Shown piece by piece: positions 4,562 through 10,170 of a DNA stretch of 10,170 bases (position 1 is its first letter; every line of letters begins with the position of its first letter). The notes beneath the pieces were generated by a model. The model ran no database searches and was not told the DNA's origin. It saw only the letters and a program-made list of their open reading frames with translations. The stretch is from positions 1-10,170 of the forward strand of contig UQRS01000077.1 in assembly GCA_900543525.1 (NCBI GenBank). The letters are read 5' to 3'. A program made the position numbers and the translations under genes. The DNA is from an uncultured Oscillospiraceae bacterium. Lineage in GTDB: Bacteria > Bacillota > Clostridia > Oscillospirales > Acutalibacteraceae.

Positions 4562-6439
4562 TTACATCAGGGCGCAGATGCGGTTGGAGAAATCGGCCGG
4601 ATCCTCAATCGGCAGCCCTTCGATCAGCAGCGCCTGATCGTACAGCAGTCCGGCATAGTCGGCGAGCTTTTGCGGGTCGCTTTCCCGCAGCGCCTCCAGC
4701 CGGGCAAAGACCGGGTGCGCGGGATTCAGCTCGAGCACCCGCTTGGCCTTGATTCCGCCGCCCTGCGGCATGGCGTTCAGCACCTTCTCCATCTCGAGGG
4801 TGATCTCCCCCTCCGAAGAGAGGCAGACCGGATGGTTTTTCAGCCGATGGGAGAGGATGACCTTTTCCACCTTGCCCGAAAGGGCGGAGGACAGCGCCTC
4901 CAGCAGGGGTTTATATTCCTCCGCCTGCTGCTCGGCCTGCTTCTTCTCCTCCTCGCTTGAGAGGTCGAGGTCGTCGGCCGAAATATTCTTGAAATGCTTA
5001 CCCTCATATTCATGCAGGGTTTTGAGCGCGAACTCATCCACATTGTCGGTGAGGTAGAGGATTTCGTACCCCTTTTCGAGCACCGCCTCGGCCTGCGGCA
5101 GCCGGGCAAGGCGCTCGGCGCTCTCCCCGCAGGCGTAGTAGATGTCGGTCTGCCCCTCCTTCATGCGGGAGACATACTCGGCCAGGGTGACCGGCGCCTC
5201 TTCCCCGGAGGAGGCGAAGAGCAACAGGTCCTTCAGCTCGTCCTTGTGCAGGCCATAGTTGTCGTACATGCCGTATTTGAGCTGGAGACCGAAATTCTTA
5301 AAGAACTCGGCATACTTCTCCCGATCGTTTTCGAGCATGGATTTCAGCTCGGCGGCAATCTTTTTCTCCAGCCGGGCGGCGATCAGCTGAAGCTGCCGGT
5401 CATGCTGCAGCATCTCCCGCGAGATGTTGAGGGATAGATCCTGCGAGTCGACCAGCCCCTTTACAAAGGAGAAATGGTCGGGCAGCAGGTCGGCGCATTT
5501 GTCCATGATCAGCACGCCGCTGGCATAAAGCTGCAGCCCCTTTTCATACGCTTTGGTATAGTAATCCATCGGCGGGTGGGAGGGGATGAACAGCAGGGCG
5601 TTGTAGGTCGCCGCCCCTTCTGTCGAGGTGCGGATGACCCGCGCCGGATCCTGCCAGTCGCCGAATTTTTCCTTATAAAACGCGCCGTACTCTTCGTCCG
5701 AGACCTCCGACCGGGATTTTTTCCAGATCGGAACCATGCTGTTGAGGGTTTCCTCCTCGGTATAGGTTTCGAACTCTCCCTCGCTGCCCTCCTTGGGGCG
5801 GCTTTTCTCCATCTCCATCCGGATGGGGTAGCGGATGTAATCGGAGTATTTTTTGACAAGCCCCCGTAGACGGTAGGGGTCAAGAAACTCGCTGTAATTC
5901 TCCTCCTCGCCGTCGGGGAGGAGGTGGAGGGTGATTTCGGTTCCGCAGTGCGCCTTTTCGGCCGGCGTGATGCGGTAGCCGTCGACGCCGGAGGACTCCC
6001 ACTTCCAGGACTCCTCGCTGCCGCAGGCGCGGCTGACGACCGTTACCCGGTCGGCCACCATGAAGGCGGAGTAGAAGCCGACGCCGAACTGCCCGATGAT
6101 GTCCACCTCGTCGGAGGTCTCGTTCTCCTCCTTGAAAGCCTTGGAGCCGCTTTTCGCGATTACGCCGAGGTTGGCGTCCAGCTCCTCCTTCGTCATGCCG
6201 ATGCCGTTGTCCGAAACGGTGAGGGTTCGCCCCTCCTTATCGGCGGCCAGCCGGATGCAGAGGGCGGTTCGGTCGACGTCGGCCAGCTCCTCTGTCAGCG
6301 ATTTGTGATAGAGCTTGTCAAGCGCGTCGCTGGCGTTGGAGATCAGCTCGCGCAGGAAAATTTCCTTGTGTGTGTAAATCGAGTGGATCATCAGATCCAT
6401 CAGCCGTTTGGATTCGGCTTTGAACGGTTTGAGTGCCAT
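4562..6439 (-). CDS. htpG: Molecular chaperone HtpG (bacterial Hsp90)
   Basis: 625 residues, normal HtpG length. It is an ATP-driven cytoplasmic dimeric chaperone of the GHKL ATPase superfamily. The N-terminal ATPase is clear: IFLRELISNASDALDKL with catalytic Glu31 and Asn35, DNGIGM (77-82) with the adenine-binding Asp77, the lid-region IAKSGSKAF (94-102) and GQFGVGFYSAF (116-126). The middle domain follows (IRYPIRME, then LLFIPSHPPMDYY and the region DSQDLSLNISREMLQ that contains the conserved Arg). A C-terminal dimerisation domain runs to the end. No motif appears missing. The start at 6439 is supported by GGAGAAGGGG with 8 bases to the ATG. No CIRCE heat-shock operator (TTAGCACTC-N9-GAGTGCTAA) is present upstream, so HrcA control is not suggested. 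I could not assign a convincing promoter in the AT-rich 6440-6510 stretch shared with divergent feoB. Confidence 0.97.
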   Translation of the reverse strand: MALKPFKAESKRLMDLMIHSIYTHKEIFLRELISNASDALDKLYHKSLTEELADVDRTALCIRLAADKEGRTLTVSDNGIGMTKEELDANLGVIAKSGSKAFKEENETSDEVDIIGQFGVGFYSAFMVADRVTVVSRACGSEESWKWESSGVDGYRITPAEKAHCGTEITLHLLPDGEEENYSEFLDPYRLRGLVKKYSDYIRYPIRMEMEKSRPKEGSEGEFETYTEEETLNSMVPIWKKSRSEVSDEEYGAFYKEKFGDWQDPARVIRTSTEGAATYNALLFIPSHPPMDYYTKAYEKGLQLYASGVLIMDKCADLLPDHFSFVKGLVDSQDLSLNISREMLQHDRQLQLIAARLEKKIAAELKSMLENDREKYAEFFKNFGLQLKYGMYDNYGLHKDELKDLLLFASSGEEAPVTLAEYVSRMKEGQTDIYYACGESAERLARLPQAEAVLEKGYEILYLTDNVDEFALKTLHEYEGKHFKNISADDLDLSSEEEKKQAEQQAEEYKPLLEALSSALSGKVEKVILSHRLKNHPVCLSSEGEITLEMEKVLNAMPQGGGIKAKRVLELNPAHPVFARLEALRESDPQKLADYAGLLYDQALLIEGLPIEDPADFSNRICALM

Positions 6440-6595
6440 AATGCATACCCCTTCTCCAATTTCTAAAACTTTATTTTACACTGAATTTATGAAAAAATCT
6501 TGAACAAGCGCCAAAAAACGCAGGCGGCCGGTAAATGGGCAGGCTTTTTTCGGGGGAGTGCGGCCGGCAGACCTTAGGCGGACAGGAGGAAGAAA

Positions 6596-8977
6596 ATGAA
6601 GCTTTGCATCGCGCTTGCCGGCAACCCCAATTGCGGCAAGACGACCCTTTTCAATCGGCTGACCGGCGCGCGGCAGTTTGTCGGCAACTGGCCGGGCGTC
6701 ACGGTGGAGAAAAAGGTCGGCCGCCTCCTCTCGCGGGAGGGGGTGGACATCGTGGATTTGCCGGGCATTTACTCCCTGTCGCCATACACGCCGGAGGAGC
6801 TGGTCGCCCGCCGTTTTCTGCTGGACGGCCGGCCGGGCGAAGGGCCGGATGTTATACTCAATCTGGTGGACGCGGCCAGCCTGGAGCGCAGCCTGTATCT
6901 GACCACCCAGCTGGCCGAGACCGGCCTCCCGCTCGTTGTGGCGGTTAACATGGCCGGAGAGCTGCGAAAACGGGGCGGCCGGCTGGACGCGGCGCTGCTC
7001 TCCCGCAGACTCTCCTGCCCCATTGTGGAAATCTCCGCTTTGCGGGGCGACGGGGTGGAGGCGGCGGTCGAGGCCGCCCTGCTGGCCGCGCGGCGGGGCG
7101 CTTCTCCCCGTCTCTGCCGGTTTGACAGCGCGGCCGAGGGGGCGCTGTCCCGGATTTCGGCGCAGCTGGAAGGGGTGGCGGAGGCACGGCGGCGGTGGTA
7201 CGCGGTCAAGCTGTTTGAACGGGACGCGGCGGCGGCGCGGCAGTTCTCCCTCCCGGCCGGGACGCTGGTGCAGGCCGAAAGGGAGGTCAAAGCGGCCGAA
7301 CGCCTTTTGGGGGAGGACAGCGAAAGCATTCTGGCGGCCGGGCGGTATGATTGGATTGAAGGCCTCCTACGCGGCTGCTACGGCCGGGGCGCGCGGTCGG
7401 GGCCGACGGCCTCCGACCGGATTGACCGGATCGCAACCGGCCGGCTGACCGCTTTGCCGGTTTTTATTTTGATTATGCTGGCGGTCTATTTCCTCTCGGT
7501 CGCGGGGGTGGGAGGTGCCTGCGCCGGGTGGATTGAGGACGGCCTCTTCGGGGAGGGGTGGCACCTCTTTTCAATCGGCGCCGCCGGATATGAGGCGGCG
7601 GCCGATCGGTATGCGCTGGCCGCCGCCCGGGAGGAGGCCTTCTCGGCCGCGGCGGCAAGGGCGGGACTCGAGCCTGAGGCGGCGGTCGGGCTGGTCGCCG
7701 TTTGCCCTTTGTATGACGCGGACGGCCGCCCGGCCGGGGAGGTGCTTGTAACCTATGCCGACTTTCTTGCGGCGGCGGCCGAGAGACCGCCCGACCCGGC
7801 CGACTGGGGCGTGTGGGTTTCGGGGATTCCGGTACTTATGGCGCGCGGGCTGGAGGCGGTGGGCTGCGCCGATTGGCTGCGCAGTCTGCTGCTGGACGGC
7901 CTTCTTGCCGGGGTGGGCGCGGTGCTTGGCTTTTTGCCCCAGATTACCCTGCTGTTCTTCTGCCTCGCCCTTTTGGAGGGGTGCGGCTACATGGCCCGGA
8001 TCGCCTTCATCCTCGACCGGGTGTTCCGGAGGTTCGGCCTTTCGGGAAAATCCTTTATCCCGATGCTGGTCGGCTCGGGCTGCGGCGTGCCGGGGATTCT
8101 GGCCTCCCGCACGATCGAGAGTGAGGCCGACCGCCGCATGACCGTTCTGACCACGACCTTCATCCCCTGCAGCGCCAAGCTACCGGTGATCTCCCTTTTG
8201 ACGGGAGGGCTGTTCGGCGGCGGCTGGTGGGTTGCGCCGAGCGCCTATTTTGCCGGGATCGGGGCGGTGCTGCTCTCCGGCCTGATTTTAAAAAAGAGCC
8301 GCCTCTTTTCCGGCGACCCAGCGCCCTTTATTATGGAGCTGCCGCCCTACCGCCTGCCGACGGCCGGGAGCCTTTTTTCCAGCCTGCTTGATCGGGTCGG
8401 CGGCTTTTTGAAAAAGGCGGGGACGGTGATTCTGCTTTCCAGCCTGCTGATCTGGTTCTCGTCGAGATTCGGCTTCGCGGACGGAGGCTTTGGCCGGGTG
8501 GGGATGGAAAACAGTCTTCTTGCCGCCGCCGGGCGGGGGATTGCGCCCTTGTTCCGGCCGCTCGGCTGGGGGTGTTGGCAGGCGGCTGTGGCGACTCTCT
8601 CCGGCCTTATCGCGAAGGAGAATATTGTCAGCACCCTCGGTGTTCTTTTCGGCGGGGAGGCAGGGACGGCGGGCGGCCTCTCGTCCGCGTTTTCGCCGCT
8701 GTCCGGCTACGCCTTTCTGCTTTTCAACCTGCTTTGCGCGCCCTGCGTCGCGGCCATGGACGCCATCCGGAGGGAGCTGCGCTCTCTTCGTCTGACCGTC
8801 TTTGCCATCGGGTATCAGTGCGCGTTTGCCTACCTCTCTGCGCTTTGCGTATATCAGTTTGGCATTTTCCTTGCCGGGGGAGGGTTTTCCTCCGGCACGC
8901 TGGCGGCCGTCCTCACTGTTTTGCTGGCGGCGGTTCTGCTGCTGCGGCCGTCGGAGCGAGGGGGAGGCTTTGCTTGA
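6596..8977 (+). CDS. feoB: Ferrous iron transport protein B (FeoB)
   Basis: 793-residue inner-membrane Fe(II) transporter with an N-terminal GTPase. The G domain shows G1 GNPNCGKTT (9-17), G2 GNWPGVTVEKK (30-40) with Thr36, G3 DLPG (54-57), then LVDAASLERSLYLTTQL. The G4 position (118-121) reads NMAG where the family has N-x-x-D, so the guanine-specifying Asp is replaced by Gly. G5-like SALRGDG follows. The membrane part has the conserved gate motifs GSGCGVPGI and PCSAKLPVI, and ends in the expected C-terminal helices. About 80 residues (326-405) rich in Ala and Glu, with no hydrophobic helix, sit between the first membrane segment (about 286-305) and the next, presumably outside the cell. 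The start is fixed by AGGAGGA (6584-6590), 5 bases before the ATG. No feoA or feoC adjoins it, no Fur box is evident, and there is no terminator between it and the downstream regulator gene. The G domain coding sequence is visibly very GC-rich. Confidence 0.95.
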   Translation: MKLCIALAGNPNCGKTTLFNRLTGARQFVGNWPGVTVEKKVGRLLSREGVDIVDLPGIYSLSPYTPEELVARRFLLDGRPGEGPDVILNLVDAASLERSLYLTTQLAETGLPLVVAVNMAGELRKRGGRLDAALLSRRLSCPIVEISALRGDGVEAAVEAALLAARRGASPRLCRFDSAAEGALSRISAQLEGVAEARRRWYAVKLFERDAAAARQFSLPAGTLVQAEREVKAAERLLGEDSESILAAGRYDWIEGLLRGCYGRGARSGPTASDRIDRIATGRLTALPVFILIMLAVYFLSVAGVGGACAGWIEDGLFGEGWHLFSIGAAGYEAAADRYALAAAREEAFSAAAARAGLEPEAAVGLVAVCPLYDADGRPAGEVLVTYADFLAAAAERPPDPADWGVWVSGIPVLMARGLEAVGCADWLRSLLLDGLLAGVGAVLGFLPQITLLFFCLALLEGCGYMARIAFILDRVFRRFGLSGKSFIPMLVGSGCGVPGILASRTIESEADRRMTVLTTTFIPCSAKLPVISLLTGGLFGGGWWVAPSAYFAGIGAVLLSGLILKKSRLFSGDPAPFIMELPPYRLPTAGSLFSSLLDRVGGFLKKAGTVILLSSLLIWFSSRFGFADGGFGRVGMENSLLAAAGRGIAPLFRPLGWGCWQAAVATLSGLIAKENIVSTLGVLFGGEAGTAGGLSSAFSPLSGYAFLLFNLLCAPCVAAMDAIRRELRSLRLTVFAIGYQCAFAYLSALCVYQFGIFLAGGGFSSGTLAAVLTVLLAAVLLLRPSERGGGFA

Positions 8978-9001
8978 CATTATACATATTTATGGTATAT
9001 T
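8974..9001 (+). promoter_or_regulatory. Promoter of the LacI-family gene, overlapping the feoB stop
   Basis: Perfect -35 TTGACA at 8974-8979 shares bases with the feoB stop codon TGA (8975-8977). A 16-base spacer follows, then an extended -10, TGG-TATATT (8993-9001, hexamer 8996-9001). Transcription should start near 9008, giving a leader of about 75 bases. The regulator is therefore expressed independently of feoB. Confidence 0.8.
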
Positions 9002-9016
9002 TAAAATGTTATTTTA
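8981..9016. promoter_or_regulatory. Candidate operator dyads in the LacI-family promoter
   Basis: Two inverted repeats overlap the promoter. TATAC (8981-8985)/GTATA (8995-8999) lies in the spacer and -10. TAAAAT-GTT-ATTTTA (9002-9016) has perfect 6-bp arms over the likely transcription start. LacI-family proteins often repress themselves at such sites. Neither dyad has the central CG typical of many LacI-family operators, and AT-rich DNA produces short dyads by chance, so this is tentative. Confidence 0.35.
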
Positions 9017-9025
9017 TCGTCCTGT

Positions 9026-9060
9026 CAAAGCGGGCGGAGTGCGGCTCTCCTCCGGCTTTG
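9026..9060 (+). other. Leader hairpin upstream of the LacI-family gene
   Basis: CAAAGC (9026-9031) and CGGAG (9035-9039) pair with CTCCG (9050-9054) and GCTTTG (9055-9060), giving 11 bp interrupted by a GGG bulge, with a 10-base loop. It lies in the predicted 5' leader, 22 bases before the start codon. No U-tract follows, so it is not a terminator. Confidence 0.4.
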
Positions 9061-9082
9061 GCGGCGGAATGGATGGGATGTT

Positions 9083-10063
9083 TTGAAGGTCAGCATCAAG
9101 GAAATTGCCAAACAGACCGGATTTTCTCCGGCGACCGTCTCCCTCGCGCTGAACGACAGCGAGCTGGTGCGCCTCCAAACCAAGGAGAGGATTCAGCAGG
9201 CCGCGAAGGAGATGGGCTATGTGCCCAACCCCTATGCCCGCAAGCTGGTGCTGCAGAAAAGCGGGATGCTGGGTCTGATTGTGCCGACCATTTCCAATGT
9301 ATATTACGCCGATCTGGTGCAGTGCATCAACACGCTGGTGCGGGAAAAGGGCCTCGGCCTGATCATCGCGACCTCTGACAACTCGGTTTCCAACGAGCGC
9401 AAGATTTTGGAGGAGATGCGCTCCAATCAGGTGGAGGGGGTCATCCTCTCGCCGGTCAACGTGCCGAATGAGGAGCCGGCCTATCTTGACGATTACGACC
9501 TGCCGCTGGTTTTTGCCACGGCCAAATACCGGCAGATTGCGCGCCCCTGCGTTATGTGCGATCTTGAAGAGGGGATGTACCGCCTGACCCGCGCGGTGGT
9601 TGAGGGCGGGCGCAAAAAGCTGGCGCTGGTCACCGGACACAGGGGGGTGGACTCCCTTGACCGGCGGGAATCCGGCTTCTGCCGTGCGGCCGGAGAGGCG
9701 GAGTACAAAGTCTTTCGGCTTGATCAGCTTGGCTATAAGGGCGGCTGTCAGGCGGCGGAGGATCTGCTCGCTCTGGGGAAGGATTTTGATGCGGTGCTCT
9801 GCATTGATGACATGCTGGCCTCGGGCGTGATCAACCGCCTGCGGGAGGATGGCCGCCGCATTCCGGAGGATATTTGGGTCACCGGCTTTGACGACAGCGT
9901 TTTCTCCAAGGCGGCGCCGGTGCCGATCACCACGGTCCGGCAGGACATCGGGCAGATTGCGGAGCAGGCGGTCGCGCTTCTTTTGGGAATGATCGGCGGG
10001 AGAGAGGGGCAAAGCCGCCTCCTCCCCTGCGAGATTGTGCGGCGGCTCTCGGCCCCGGTCTGA
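9083..10063 (+). CDS. LacI/GalR-family transcriptional regulator
   Basis: 326 residues, the normal family length. The N-terminal helix-turn-helix is clear: SIKEIAKQTGFSPATVSLALN (about 4-24), then the second DNA-binding part ending in the hinge GYVPNPYARKL. The rest is the periplasmic-binding-protein-like effector domain, beginning GMLGLIVPTISNVYYADLV and including ALVTGHRG, AVLCIDDMLASGV and the conserved late motif WVTGFDDS before ITTVRQD. It is expected to be a cytoplasmic dimer or tetramer responding to a sugar or related ligand, which cannot be named. The start is TTG at 9083. The ATG at 9078 is out of frame and stops at once, and the family motif begins at residue 4. The ribosome site is mediocre (GGATGG, 6 bases upstream). 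A gene for its target pathway probably lies to the right, beyond the dyad at the window end. A link to feoB is not implied. Confidence 0.92.
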   Translation: MKVSIKEIAKQTGFSPATVSLALNDSELVRLQTKERIQQAAKEMGYVPNPYARKLVLQKSGMLGLIVPTISNVYYADLVQCINTLVREKGLGLIIATSDNSVSNERKILEEMRSNQVEGVILSPVNVPNEEPAYLDDYDLPLVFATAKYRQIARPCVMCDLEEGMYRLTRAVVEGGRKKLALVTGHRGVDSLDRRESGFCRAAGEAEYKVFRLDQLGYKGGCQAAEDLLALGKDFDAVLCIDDMLASGVINRLREDGRRIPEDIWVTGFDDSVFSKAAPVPITTVRQDIGQIAEQAVALLLGMIGGREGQSRLLPCEIVRRLSAPV

Positions 10064-10130
10064 GCAGAGGGCTTTGGGTTTGAACAGAGTATAAAAACGC
10101 CCCGGTTTGCCGGTTTTGAACAGCACCCCA

Positions 10131-10164
10131 TTTGTTAGACAAGTATGATATACTATCTAATAAG
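10131..10164 (+). promoter_or_regulatory. AT-rich dyad with extended -10: probable promoter/operator of the next operon
   Basis: AGTAT-GAT-ATACT (10142-10154) is a perfect 5-3-5 inverted repeat. Its flanks continue the symmetry with one base of offset: TTGTTAGA on the left, TCTAATAA on the right. TTGT-TAG-ACAA (10132-10142) is a second dyad on the left arm. The centre contains an extended -10, TGA-TATACT (10146-10154), with no good -35 at the matching distance. An alternative pairing is TTGTTA (10132-10137) with TCTAAT (10156-10161) at 18 bases. The gene it would serve lies outside the window. Confidence 0.45.
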
Positions 10165-10170
10165 TGGGGT

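Noticed and set aside
6431..6439. GAGTGCCAT resembling half of a CIRCE heat-shock operator at the htpG start
   Set aside because: It is simply the first codons of htpG read on the opposite strand; there is no second half at the required spacing.
10094..10117. Terminator after the LacI-family gene (AAAA...CCGG-TTTG-CCGG-TTTT)
   Set aside because: The stem is only four GC pairs plus an interrupted A/T part, too weak to call.
9014..10126. 370-codon minus-strand frame opposite the LacI-family gene
   Set aside because: Antisense shadow in GC-rich DNA. The plus-strand protein has clear helix-turn-helix and effector-domain motifs.

Overview
The window reads as chromosomal DNA of a GC-rich, spore-forming member of the Clostridia (an Oscillospiraceae/Ruminococcaceae-type Firmicute is my guess). 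The pointers are a SpoVAE sporulation protein, strong Shine-Dalgarno sites, Firmicute-type NrdR and HtpG, an iron transporter FeoB with the long external loop seen in some gut Clostridia, and near-consensus sigma-A promoters. The species cannot be read from the sequence.

Layout, left to right. (1) The 3' end of an unrecognised plus-strand gene stops at 203 and is followed by short direct repeats and a strong hairpin terminator. (2) About 340 bp without a gene carries a run of overlapping inverted repeats. (3) Four minus-strand units follow, each apparently separately expressed: a twin-ATPase ABC-F protein (680-2584), an initiator tRNA-fMet with a perfect consensus promoter and its own terminator (2748-2824), nrdR (3080-3535) with a clear promoter, and spoVAE (3909-4262). 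Between nrdR and spoVAE lies a GC-rich gene-free stretch with an 8-bp tandem array. (4) htpG (4562-6439, minus) ends in a strong, probably bidirectional terminator. (5) feoB (6596-8977, plus) is divergent from htpG. A LacI-family regulator (9083-10063, plus) follows, whose promoter begins inside the feoB stop codon. (6) The last 40 bases hold an AT-rich dyad with an extended -10 element, probably the promoter/operator of an operon beyond the window.

Most genes are housekeeping: translation (initiator tRNA, ABC-F), dNTP-pool control (NrdR), protein folding (HtpG), iron uptake (FeoB) and spore physiology (SpoVAE). They do not form one pathway. I do not see a new multi-gene system. The observations most worth checking are a 13/16 match to the NrdR box filling the spacer of the nrdR promoter (autoregulation), loss of the guanine-specificity Asp in the FeoB G4 motif, a solitary spoVAE, the structured repeats at 309-496, and the dyad at the right edge.
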